Made by a program: the position numbers and the translations under genes
NCBI RefSeq assembly: GCF_900537075.1
Contig: NZ_UNRA01000001.1
Span: forward strand, 744,001-808,000
From: Tropicibacter sp. Alg240-R139
Lineage (GTDB): Bacteria > Pseudomonadota > Alphaproteobacteria > Rhodobacterales > Rhodobacteraceae
Direction: 5' to 3'
Length of the DNA: 64,000 nt
The notes under the pieces: generated by a model
Databases searched by the model: none
Seen by the model: only the letters and a program-made list of their open reading frames with translations
Told to the model about the DNA's origin: nothing
Shown: piece after piece, positions 8,648 through 16,815 of the stretch
How the letters are laid out: each line of letters begins with the position of its first letter
Position numbering within the stretch: the stretch's first letter is position 1

Positions 8648-9493
8648 CTATTGGCAGGCGGCCATCAGGCGATAAACGATCTGGGCGGCGGTGAAATCCC
8701 AGGCGGCATTGCCGTCGGGGGCAAGTTCAACCACGTCAAAGCCTATGCATTTGCGCCCCTTCAGGGCGTGTTCGACCAGATGCAGCGCTTGGTAATAGCC
8801 CAGACCGCCGGGGACAGGGGTTCCGGTGGCGGGCATCAAGCTGGGGTCAAGGCCATCGACATCAAAGCTGACATAGACCAGCTCGGGAAAGTCATCGGGC
8901 AGCTCGACGGCGTGGGTGTTGTGGGTCACCAGTTCCTCGGCGTCTTTGAAGAACACGCCGTTTTTGGTGCGGCTGTCGACCTCTTGCTGACACAAGGCGC
9001 GGACGCCGAATTGGGCCAGTTTGATCCCGTCTTCGACCAGCAGATGCATGACGCTGGCGTGAGAGTGTTTTTCGTCTTGATAGGCCACGCGCAGGTCGGC
9101 GTGGGCATCGATTTGCACGATCCCGATGGGTTGGCCGAGCGCGCGGGCAACGCCACTGACGGCGCCGTAAGACAGGGAATGCTCGCCACCCAGAGTTACC
9201 GGCACTTTGCCTGCGTGGATCGCGGCCTCGGTACGCTTGGCCAGCCGTTCCATCACCTCGGGCAGGGGGCCGTCACAGTCGAGCGGATCTTCGGTGAAGA
9301 TGCCGTTGGCGCAAGGTTCCGCCGTGCCCACGATGCGCTCGAGTTCGTTGCTGGCCTCAACGATCGCGGCTGGGCCGTTTGCGGTGCCTGACCCATACGA
9401 CACCGTGCGTTCCAGCGGCACAGGGATCACGCGGAAGCGAGCGCTGTCTGTGCGTTCCGCGTCTGTCAGTTCACTGTCGAGGAAAATGCTCAT
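8648..9493 (-). CDS. speB: Agmatinase (ureohydrolase family)
   Basis: Binuclear-manganese ureohydrolase of 281 residues, hydrolysing agmatine to putrescine and urea. All metal ligands are in place: His105 in GGEHSLS, Asp129/His131/Asp133 in IDAHADLR, Asp211/Asp213 in SFDVDGLDPS. No signal peptide, so it is cytoplasmic, unlike the two secreted ureohydrolases at 59172-63944. It is last in the polyamine operon and overlaps nspC by ATGA (9490-9493). The upstream arginine decarboxylase supports agmatine over arginine as substrate. Confidence 0.9.
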   Translation of the reverse strand: MSIFLDSELTDAERTDSARFRVIPVPLERTVSYGSGTANGPAAIVEASNELERIVGTAEPCANGIFTEDPLDCDGPLPEVMERLAKRTEAAIHAGKVPVTLGGEHSLSYGAVSGVARALGQPIGIVQIDAHADLRVAYQDEKHSHASVMHLLVEDGIKLAQFGVRALCQQEVDSRTKNGVFFKDAEELVTHNTHAVELPDDFPELVYVSFDVDGLDPSLMPATGTPVPGGLGYYQALHLVEHALKGRKCIGFDVVELAPDGNAAWDFTAAQIVYRLMAACQ

Positions 9494-10659
9494 GAGAGTC
9501 GGTCCTTGAAGTCGTCATAGCCGAACTGTTTGATGATTTTCAAATCGTCTGTTTCGCTGTTCCAAAGTGCGATGGTGGGTAGGGGTACACCGTTGAATGT
9601 GTTGGTTTTGACCATCGAATAATGTGCCTGATCGAGGAAGGCAAAGCGTTGGCCGATCTCAAGAGGATTAGTCCAAGTATAGTCCCCGATCACATCGCCC
9701 GCGAGGCAAGACGGCCCGCCTAAGCGGTAAGTGGTGCCGGTCTCTGGCTCACCCATCAAGGCAGGGCGATAGGGTGCTTCGATAACGTCGGGCATGTGGC
9801 ACGTGGCCGAAATGTCGGTGATCGCCAGGTTCATGCCATTCATCGGCAGATCAAGGATTTCGCCGACTAGGATGCCCGCATCCAGCGCCACCGCTTCACC
9901 GGGTTCAAGGTAGACCTCAACACCGTGCTTCCGGCGGATGCCTTGGATAAAGCTGATCAGAGCATCTCGGTCGTAATCGTCTCGGGTGATGTGGTGCCCG
10001 CCGCCAAAGTTCAGCCATTTGAGCTGACCCAGATAGGGCGCAAGTTTTGGTTCCACAGCAGTCCACGTGCGTTGCAATGGTTCAAACCCCTGCTCGCACA
10101 GTGTGTGCATGTGCACCCCGTCCACACCGTTCAAAACTTCGAATGAGAGCTGGCTGGCCGGGGTGCCCAAACGCGAACAAGGCGCACAGGGGTCGTATTT
10201 GGGGATTTCACCCTCAGAGTGTTCCGGGTTGATGCGCAGACCGACTTGCACGCCCGCAGACTGGGCCTTGGCGAGGAAGCGGTTTTTTTGCGCGGGGCTG
10301 TTGAAGATGATGTGATCGGACAGAGTCAGGATCTCGTTGATGTCCTGATCCTTGTAACCAGCACAGAAGGTTGCGACTTCGCCGCCGTATTCTTCGCGAC
10401 CCAGACGCGCCTCGAAGATGCCGGACGCGCAGGTGCCACCCACGTGCTGACGTATCAGAGGGGCAAGGGCAAACATGGAAAACGCCTTGAGGGCCGACAA
10501 GATATGGGCGCCAGAGCGCTCGGCCACTTCGGACAGGATACTTAGGTTTTGTTCCACTGCTTTTTCATCGACGACGAAGCAAGGGGAAGGAACGCGGCTG
10601 AGATCTAAGTCGCGAAAAGCGCCGGCGTCGCCGGCCTGTGTTGCCATCATATCGGACAT
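9490..10659 (-). CDS. nspC: Carboxynorspermidine/carboxyspermidine decarboxylase
   Basis: PLP-dependent decarboxylase of the alanine-racemase fold, 389 residues, making spermidine (or norspermidine) from its carboxy form. Lys58 in SALKAF is the PLP lysine; further marks are SGIFEARLGREEYGG, GLRINPEHSE, WLNFGGGHH and YLEPGEAV. The ATG at 10659 has GGAG nine bases upstream; a TTG six bases earlier is less likely. It lies between the carboxyspermidine synthase and agmatinase genes, completing the alternative polyamine route. Confidence 0.93.
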   Translation of the reverse strand: MSDMMATQAGDAGAFRDLDLSRVPSPCFVVDEKAVEQNLSILSEVAERSGAHILSALKAFSMFALAPLIRQHVGGTCASGIFEARLGREEYGGEVATFCAGYKDQDINEILTLSDHIIFNSPAQKNRFLAKAQSAGVQVGLRINPEHSEGEIPKYDPCAPCSRLGTPASQLSFEVLNGVDGVHMHTLCEQGFEPLQRTWTAVEPKLAPYLGQLKWLNFGGGHHITRDDYDRDALISFIQGIRRKHGVEVYLEPGEAVALDAGILVGEILDLPMNGMNLAITDISATCHMPDVIEAPYRPALMGEPETGTTYRLGGPSCLAGDVIGDYTWTNPLEIGQRFAFLDQAHYSMVKTNTFNGVPLPTIALWNSETDDLKIIKQFGYDDFKDRLS

Positions 10660-10684
10660 ATCCAACGTCTCCGTGAAAGGGAGA

Positions 10685-10735
10685 AGCCGGGGGCGCTGCC
10701 CCCGGACCCCCGGGATATTTTGGCAAGAAGAAAAG
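10685..10735. repeat. Roseobacter-type GC hairpin/TATTTT intergenic element, copy 2
   Basis: A perfect hairpin CCGGGGGC-GCT-GCCCCCGG (10687-10705) is followed by ACCCCCGGGATATTTTGG. It sits inside the polyamine operon between the synthase stop (10765) and the nspC start (10659). It could attenuate or partly terminate transcription or protect an mRNA end. Its tail matches the element at 8594-8640. Confidence 0.5.
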
Positions 10736-10764
10736 GTGGACTGCTCGCCAAGCTGTACTGGCGA

Positions 10765-11976
10765 TTAAAACTCGACCGGGCTGTCCAATTCGTGGACTTG
10801 CCAAGGCAAACCGTGCTCGTTGAGCATGTCCATGAAGTTGTCGGGATCCAGCTGCTCCATGTTCCACACACCAGGTTCGACCCAGTTGCCTTTCAGCACC
10901 TGTGCCGCGCCAATCATGGCCGGAACGCCGGTGGTGTAGGACACAGCTTGCGAGCCGACCTCGGCATAACATTCTTCGTGGTCGCAGATGTTGTAGATGT
11001 AGTAGGTCTTTTCCCCCGAGCCATCTTTGGCCTGACCTGTCGCAATGTCACCGATGCAGGCCTTGCCCTTGGTTTCCGCGCCCAGATCGCCGGGATCGGG
11101 CAGCAGGGTTTTCAGGAACTGGATCGGGATGATTTCCTGACCGTCATGCATCACCGGGTCGATGCGGGTCATGCCTACGTTTTCCAGCACTTTGGCATGC
11201 ATGATGTAAGCATCGCCAAAGGTCATCCAGAAACGCGCGCGCTCGATCTCGGGGAAGTGGGTTGTCAGGCTCTCCAGCTCCTCGTGATACATCTGGTACA
11301 TGTTTTTCTGCCCAATGGCGGGGAAGTCGTATTCGACCTTGGTCGTCATCGCCGGGCTGGTGTGCCATGCGCCATTTTCCCAATGACGCACCTCGGCGAG
11401 TACCTCGCGCAGGTTGATCTCGGGGTTGAAGTTGGTGGCAAACTCCTGATCGTTGGAACCGCCATTGGCGTCCAGAATGTCGATCTGGCGGATAGCGTCC
11501 AGTTTATGTTTCTTCAGCCATGTGGCGAAGACCGATGTCACACCCGGATCAAAACCCGAACCCAGAATGGCGGTCAGACCGGCCTCTTTGAACTTGTCCT
11601 GATAAGCCCACTGCCAGTGGTATTCGAACTTGGCCACGTCCTCGGGCTCGTAATTCGCGGTGTCCAGATAGTGACAGCCAGCTTCCAGGCAGGCGTCCAT
11701 CAGCACGAGATCCTGATAGGGCAGCGCCAGATTGACCAACAGCTCGGCCCCGGTTTCCTTGATCAGCGCAACGGTATCGGCCACCTTGTAGGCGTCCAGT
11801 TCCGCGGTCTTGATGTCAACGCCCACGCGCTCTTTGACAGCGGCAGCAATCGCGTCGCATTTCGACTTGGTTCGGCTGGCCAGCGTAATCTCGGTAAAGA
11901 TGTCGCTGTTCATCGCCATTTTGTGCACTGCGGCGTGGGATACGCCCCCTGCACCGACAACCAGTGTCTTACCCAT
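10765..11976 (-). CDS. Carboxynorspermidine/carboxyspermidine synthase (saccharopine dehydrogenase family)
   Basis: NAD(P)H-dependent enzyme of 403 residues that condenses putrescine (or diaminopropane) with aspartate semialdehyde. It opens with a Rossmann motif VVGAGGVSHAAVHK (6-19), then ASRT, LVNLALPYQDL, CLEAGCHYLDTANYE and GSGFDPGVTSVFA, all typical of the Lys9-like carboxynorspermidine synthase branch. The ATG at 11976 has GAGGAG eight bases upstream; a TTG six bases earlier is rejected. It starts 24 bases after speA. The neighbouring nspC decides the function in favour of polyamine over lysine metabolism. Confidence 0.9.
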   Translation of the reverse strand: MGKTLVVGAGGVSHAAVHKMAMNSDIFTEITLASRTKSKCDAIAAAVKERVGVDIKTAELDAYKVADTVALIKETGAELLVNLALPYQDLVLMDACLEAGCHYLDTANYEPEDVAKFEYHWQWAYQDKFKEAGLTAILGSGFDPGVTSVFATWLKKHKLDAIRQIDILDANGGSNDQEFATNFNPEINLREVLAEVRHWENGAWHTSPAMTTKVEYDFPAIGQKNMYQMYHEELESLTTHFPEIERARFWMTFGDAYIMHAKVLENVGMTRIDPVMHDGQEIIPIQFLKTLLPDPGDLGAETKGKACIGDIATGQAKDGSGEKTYYIYNICDHEECYAEVGSQAVSYTTGVPAMIGAAQVLKGNWVEPGVWNMEQLDPDNFMDMLNEHGLPWQVHELDSPVEF

Positions 11977-12000
11977 GCGCAAATCTCCTCTGGATGGGGG

Positions 12001-13890
12001 TTATTCGTAGTAAGTATAGCCGTTGATGCTGTCGCGATAAGCACCAATGATCAGCTTGCGTTCGCTGGCTTTCAGCGTACCGGCGGAAATCGCGCCGTCA
12101 ACGAGCTTGCGGAAGGCGGCGACGCAATCGGTTGGGTCGAATTCCACATACGACATGACCTGGCTGATCGTATCACCCTCTTGTTCATGCAACAGGTCGA
12201 ACCCGCCGTCCACGCGCAAGTCGATGGTGACGACGTTGGTGTCACCGAACAGATTGTGCAGATCGCCAAGCGTTTCCTGATAGGCGCCCACAAAGAAGAC
12301 ACCCAGGTGATAGGGGTCATCCTCGGGCAGGGAATGCACGGGCAATGATGGCGAAACGCCATCGGCCAGGATGAACTTGTCGACCTTGCCGTCGCTGTCG
12401 CAGGTGATATCGGACAGAACCGCGCGGCGATCCGGCGTCTGGTTCAACATCTGCAAGGGCACGATCGGGTGCAGCTGGTCAATCGCCCAGACGTCAGGCA
12501 ACGATTGGAACAGGGAAAAGTTGCAATGATAGATGTCGGCCAGCTTTTCCAGCTGGTCGTCCACGTCCGTCTCGCCCTCTTGGGCTGCGACCACTGCCTT
12601 AATGCGGGCCATCAGGTTCAGATAGATGCGTTCGCCTCGGGCCATCTGGCGCAGATCGATGTAGCCGCGCCGGAACAAGGCACGCAGTTCGTTGCGGTAA
12701 AAGGTGGCGTCGTTCCAGCATTCCTGCAGTCGTTCCGCTTTCAGATAGCTAGCCACCGCCGCCAGATCGGAAATCAGGTGGTTGTCATCGGGGTCGACGT
12801 CTGGCGCGTTTGGCGCGTCATACAGCGTGCTTTCGAGCACATTGAACACCAGCATGGACGAGGTCGCCACAACCGCCCGCCCGCTTTCAGTAACGATGGT
12901 GGGATGGGCCGCTTCGGCCTCGTCCATGGCATAGCTGACGGTTTCGACCACATTGGCGCAGTATTCTTCGACCGTGTAGTTGATCGAGTTTTCGGCCGCC
13001 TTTTTCTCGCCGGTGTAATCCACACCCATGCCACCGCCCAGGTCCAGGTGGGTCAGGGGCACGCCCTGACCAGTCAGTTCGGTGTAGTACCGGCAGGCCT
13101 CTCCCACAGCGCGGCGCACGTCATTGACGTCCTGCACTTGGCTGCCCAGATGCGAATGCTGCAGCTTGAGGCAATGGAGCAGCCCGGCCCCTTGCAGCTT
13201 GTCCACCACGGCCACCAGCTGGTCGGTGTTCATGCCAAAGGCGGAGCGGTCGCCCGAGCTTTCTTCCCATTTGCCGCTGATCTGATTGGTCAGCTTCACC
13301 CGCACGCCCAGCAAGGGCTCGATCCCGAGCTCATTGTAGACTGCGATCACGGTGTCGGCCTCTTTCGGGCTTTCCAGCACGATCACGGTGTTGAACCCCA
13401 GCTTGCGCGACAGGATCGCCAACTGGATGAACTCGGCATCCTTGACGCCGTTACAGACAATCAGCGCCTCTTTGGCCAAACGATGCGCTAGCGCGATCAC
13501 CAGTTCGGGTTTGGACCCAGCCTCTAGCCCGTAGTTGTATTTGTGGCCGAATTCGACAATCCGCTCGATGACCTGCGCTTGCTGGTTCACCTTGATCGGA
13601 AAGACGCCGCGATAGGCACCCTGATAGCCAGTGCGCGCAATGGCGTTTGCAAAGCTCTCGTTGATGTGTGCGATCTCGTGTTCAAGATACGAACTGACCC
13701 GCAACACCATCGGCGATTTGATCCCGCGTTCGTCCAGATCGCTTAAGATACCCGGCAGGCTGACGGCGGGGGCCTTTGGGGCCAGCGGGTTTCGCAAGCC
13801 GATATCCCCCTCGTCGGTCACCACAATCAGGCCCTTGCCCCATTTGTTTACGCCGTAGACCATGTGCGGTTCGTCGAGAGGTTGTTTCAA
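12001..13890 (-). CDS. speA: Biosynthetic arginine decarboxylase
   Basis: PLP-dependent arginine decarboxylase of 629 residues, the normal length for SpeA, forming agmatine. PLP-binding Lys100 lies in GVFPIKVNQQ; other marks are GLEAGSKPEL, LQHSHLGSQ, LDLGGGMGVDY and the C-terminal ILADGVSPSLPVH and HNLFGDTNVV. First gene of the four-gene operon speA - synthase - nspC - speB. Together they give an arginine-to-spermidine pathway that needs neither ornithine decarboxylase nor S-adenosylmethionine decarboxylase. Confidence 0.95.
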   Translation of the reverse strand: MKQPLDEPHMVYGVNKWGKGLIVVTDEGDIGLRNPLAPKAPAVSLPGILSDLDERGIKSPMVLRVSSYLEHEIAHINESFANAIARTGYQGAYRGVFPIKVNQQAQVIERIVEFGHKYNYGLEAGSKPELVIALAHRLAKEALIVCNGVKDAEFIQLAILSRKLGFNTVIVLESPKEADTVIAVYNELGIEPLLGVRVKLTNQISGKWEESSGDRSAFGMNTDQLVAVVDKLQGAGLLHCLKLQHSHLGSQVQDVNDVRRAVGEACRYYTELTGQGVPLTHLDLGGGMGVDYTGEKKAAENSINYTVEEYCANVVETVSYAMDEAEAAHPTIVTESGRAVVATSSMLVFNVLESTLYDAPNAPDVDPDDNHLISDLAAVASYLKAERLQECWNDATFYRNELRALFRRGYIDLRQMARGERIYLNLMARIKAVVAAQEGETDVDDQLEKLADIYHCNFSLFQSLPDVWAIDQLHPIVPLQMLNQTPDRRAVLSDITCDSDGKVDKFILADGVSPSLPVHSLPEDDPYHLGVFFVGAYQETLGDLHNLFGDTNVVTIDLRVDGGFDLLHEQEGDTISQVMSYVEFDPTDCVAAFRKLVDGAISAGTLKASERKLIIGAYRDSINGYTYYE

Positions 13891-13995
13891 TCAAAGACAC
13901 CCATTCAGCAGGAGTTTCGTCAAAGGTGGACGCCCTTTAGGCGAGGTGCGCGATTCGTCCAAGTTAAAACTTTCGGCTTATCTAGTAACTTGCGC

Positions 13996-14871
13996 TTACC
14001 TGGCTTGATGGATCAACCAATTGCAGATCTCCGCGATGCCTTCGACCTGTTGACCTGAGGTGCGGCGCACCAGGTAGTACGCGCGGTTTTCGCTGAGCAC
14101 GGCGTCAAAGAGTTGGATCAGGCTGCCGCTTTCCAATTCGGAATTGATCAAGGGAACCCATCCCATGACCACACCTTGCCCTGCAATTGCGGCCTGCAAA
14201 ACCACATTGGTGTCTTCGATGACCGGGCCGCGCAAGTCGCTGGTATTTACGTCCGTGGCGGTAAACCATGCCGACCACCCAAGGGTATCGCGTTGATGAA
14301 TAAGGGGGAACGACAACAGGTCTTCGGGGGTATCTGGTTTGCCAAGTCGTTCGACCAGCGCGGGGCTGGCAACAGGCGCCGTCAGGACATTTACGAGTGG
14401 ATCGGCGATCATTTCCGGAAACACGCCGTCCCCCCAGGTGATGAAGATGTCGGCATCCACGTTTTGCGGCGACACCAGCAGCGGGGTTTGAACCAACTCC
14501 AGATCGACCTGCGGGAATTGCTCGTGAAAGGCAGCGAACCGGGGCAACAGCCAACGGGTGGCAAAACTAGGTCCCATGGCCATGCGGATCTTGGTCTTGC
14601 CGGGGTTTTGCGCCACTGCCTCGACCGATGCTTCGATCAGTCGAAACGCTTTGCCCAATCCATCGGCCAGACGCATGCCCTCATCCGTCAGGTGCACGGC
14701 GCGGATTTCGCGAGTGAACAGCTGCACGTTCAGTTGCGCCTCGAGTCCGCGAATGTGATGGCTGATTGCCGTGGGGGACACATTGATTGCCTCTGCCGCA
14801 GCGCGAAAGCTGCCGAACCGGGCGGCGGCCTCGAACGCGCGTAACGCTGGCAGAGAGGGGAGGCTGGTCAT
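13996..14871 (-). CDS. LysR-family transcriptional regulator (GcvA-like)
   Basis: LysR regulator of 291 residues. The N-terminus LPSLPALRAFEAAARFGSF with an HTH in AAEAINVSPTAISHHI (about 20-45) is of the GcvA type; the rest is an effector-binding domain (about 92-290). The ATG at 14871 gives the family N-terminus MTSLPSLPAL; an in-frame ATG at 14901 would add ten residues, and neither has a clear ribosome-binding site. It is divergent from the methyltransferase operon across about 110 bases and is its likely regulator. Confidence 0.88.
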   Translation of the reverse strand: MTSLPSLPALRAFEAAARFGSFRAAAEAINVSPTAISHHIRGLEAQLNVQLFTREIRAVHLTDEGMRLADGLGKAFRLIEASVEAVAQNPGKTKIRMAMGPSFATRWLLPRFAAFHEQFPQVDLELVQTPLLVSPQNVDADIFITWGDGVFPEMIADPLVNVLTAPVASPALVERLGKPDTPEDLLSFPLIHQRDTLGWSAWFTATDVNTSDLRGPVIEDTNVVLQAAIAGQGVVMGWVPLINSELESGSLIQLFDAVLSENRAYYLVRRTSGQQVEGIAEICNWLIHQAR

Positions 14872-14938
14872 ACCGTGAATAAATGAGTTTTCCTCACCCA
14901 TGGCAAGAGAAACATGTTTTTGTACAGAAAATGCGGGG

Positions 14939-14962
14939 CCTTTAACCTTTGAACCTTAAAGG
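14939..14962. promoter_or_regulatory. Inverted repeat upstream of the methyltransferase operon
   Basis: Seven-base arms CCTTTAA (14939-14945) and TTAAAGG (14956-14962) flank a ten-base spacer. The dyad ends four bases before the strong AGGAGG ribosome-binding site (about 14967) of the mttB-like gene. It may be an operator, perhaps for the divergent LysR protein, or a leader hairpin affecting translation of the whole coupled operon. Confidence 0.4.
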
Positions 14963-14980
14963 GAAGAGGAGGCAGGCTCT

Positions 14981-16528
14981 ATGGCGCAAAGACCGCGACG
15001 TCGCGGGCGCACAGCCCGGATCGAAGCCGAAGGCGAGACCGAGGTTGAGGCTCCTCCGGTTTGGCCGGGCGTGCAAGGTGGCGCGTTCCAACCGCTCAGC
15101 GTGCACGACATCGCCCAGGTGGATGAAGCAGTTCTGTCGCTTTTGGAAAATTTGGGACTCAGCCAGGCGACGCCGTCGATGATCGACAAGGTCTGCGCGG
15201 CGGGCGGGAGCTTTACTGATGACGACCGATTGCTCTTTCCGCGAACCCTTGTGCGCCGGACGATTACCGAGGCGCGCCGTGATGTGGTGTTGTGTGGACA
15301 GGAACCGGCTTACGACCTGAATCTATCCGGTACCCGCGTTCACATGAGCTCCGGCGGGGGCGCGCCGGGTGTCTTTGACATAGAGGATGGGCGTTATCGC
15401 GATGGCACTGTGCGTGATCTCTATGACGCTGCGCGGATTTGTGACGCGATGGAGAACATCCACCATTTCAGCCGTTCCATCGTGGCACGCGACATCGAAG
15501 ACACCGCCGAGATGGATCTGAATACGGCCTATGCCTGCCTGATGGGGACATCGAAACATGTCTCGGTTTCAGTTTCCGAGCCCGAGAATGTCGCGCAGCT
15601 GGCCGAGCTTTGCTACACCATCGCGGGCAACGAGGCGGCCTTTCGCGCGCGGCCTTTCCTGACCGTGATGGTCTGTCATGTGGTGCCTCCCATGCGCTTT
15701 GCCGAAGAGGCGATTGATACGCTAGAGGCAGCGATCCTTGCAGGCTTCCCTGTGCAATTGATCTCGGCCGGACAGGCCGGGGCCACCAGTCCGGCCACTA
15801 TTGCTGGATCGCTGGTTCAGGCGGTGGCCGAGACTTTGGCGGGGCTGGTCTTTGCCCGCTTGGTCGATCCAAACGTGGCCACGATTTTTGCCCCAAAACC
15901 CCTTGTGGCAGACCTGCGCACCGGTTCGATGTGTGCGGGAGGGGGGGAACAAGCAATTTTGATGGCGGCGGCGGCTCAGATGGGGCGGTACTATGACCTG
16001 CCCACGTCGTCCATCGCCGGGATCACCGATTCCAAGACGTTGGATGCGCAGTTTGGCAGCGAAAAGAACCTCGCCGTCGCCTCGGCCGCGCACGCAGGAT
16101 CAAACCTGATCACCCAGGCTTGCGGGATGCAGGCCAGCCTGCTTGGCGTCTCGCTAGAGGCTTACGTGGCGGACAACGACATGCTGGGCAACATTCTGCG
16201 CACAGTTCGTGGGGTCGAGGTGACACCAGAGAACATCGGTGCGGACGTCATTGCCGAGGTTTGTCGTGGGGAAGGTCACTACTTGGGCCATCGCCACACG
16301 TTTTCGCGGATGAAATCGGATTACTTTTATCCCCATCTTGGCGACCGGCGGACACCGCGCGAGTGGGAAGAGGATGGAGCACGCGCCATCGGGGACGTCG
16401 CCCGAGACAAGGCCCGAACCCTAATGGCTGAACATTTTCCGCAGCACATCCCGGATCAACTGGATCGTAAGCTGCGTACACGGTTCAACATCCGCCTCAG
16501 TCGGGCACAGATTGGGCGTTCGGAATGA
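14981..16528 (+). CDS. MttB-superfamily methyltransferase lacking pyrrolysine
   Basis: Member of the trimethylamine methyltransferase (MttB) superfamily, 515 residues in a TIM-barrel. It should take a methyl group from a quaternary or tertiary amine. Typical stretches: VDEAVLSLLENLGL, LFPRTLVRRTI, VHMSSGGGAPGVFD, YACLMGTSKHVSVSVSEPENV, AGITDSKTLDAQFGSEKN, and EVCRGEGHYLGHRHTFSRMKSDYFYP near the C-terminus. The reading frame is open throughout, so there is no in-frame UAG as in true MttB. No MttC-like corrinoid protein is encoded nearby, leaving the methyl acceptor unknown. Strong AGGAGG before the ATG. First of eight start/stop-overlapped genes. Confidence 0.88.
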   Translation: MAQRPRRRGRTARIEAEGETEVEAPPVWPGVQGGAFQPLSVHDIAQVDEAVLSLLENLGLSQATPSMIDKVCAAGGSFTDDDRLLFPRTLVRRTITEARRDVVLCGQEPAYDLNLSGTRVHMSSGGGAPGVFDIEDGRYRDGTVRDLYDAARICDAMENIHHFSRSIVARDIEDTAEMDLNTAYACLMGTSKHVSVSVSEPENVAQLAELCYTIAGNEAAFRARPFLTVMVCHVVPPMRFAEEAIDTLEAAILAGFPVQLISAGQAGATSPATIAGSLVQAVAETLAGLVFARLVDPNVATIFAPKPLVADLRTGSMCAGGGEQAILMAAAAQMGRYYDLPTSSIAGITDSKTLDAQFGSEKNLAVASAAHAGSNLITQACGMQASLLGVSLEAYVADNDMLGNILRTVRGVEVTPENIGADVIAEVCRGEGHYLGHRHTFSRMKSDYFYPHLGDRRTPREWEEDGARAIGDVARDKARTLMAEHFPQHIPDQLDRKLRTRFNIRLSRAQIGRSE

Positions 16529-16815
16529 CGCATCTGGCTGATCTGATCGCGGCGAGAGCGGACGAGCTGGCGGGTGTTGAGTGCGTGAATGTCAGAAAAC
16601 TGCTGTCGCAAGTCGGGCGTGATGTGATGCAGGCGGCACCGGAACCTGTTGCAGAATCCATTCTGCAGCAGGGTGGAAAATCCTCGGTCGTTATCTGGCC
16701 CGACGCGGATCTGGACGTGTCCGCTGACGGTATCGGGCGCGAAAAAGGGCTGTCGGGGCTGCGCGCCTATCTGGCGGAAAAATCCAACGTGCTCAACCAT
16801 GGGGAGCAACCATGA
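16525..16815 (+). CDS. Small protein of unknown function between methyltransferase and aminotransferase genes
   Basis: A 96-residue soluble protein I do not recognise. Its ATG overlaps the methyltransferase stop as ATGA (16525-16528), and its stop overlaps the next start in the same way (16812-16815), so it is embedded in a translationally coupled series and is very likely translated. The sequence is acidic, has no transmembrane segment, and reads SSVVIWPDADLDVSADGIG in the middle. It could be a subunit or carrier for a neighbouring enzyme; there is no corrinoid-binding DxHxxG motif. Confidence 0.72.
   Translation: MTHLADLIAARADELAGVECVNVRKLLSQVGRDVMQAAPEPVAESILQQGGKSSVVIWPDADLDVSADGIGREKGLSGLRAYLAEKSNVLNHGEQP

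Noticed and set aside
10720-12348. Long plus-strand frame (542 residues) opposite the polyamine genes
   Set aside because: It is antisense to carboxyspermidine synthase and speA, which have full catalytic motifs; long shadow frames are common in G+C-rich DNA.
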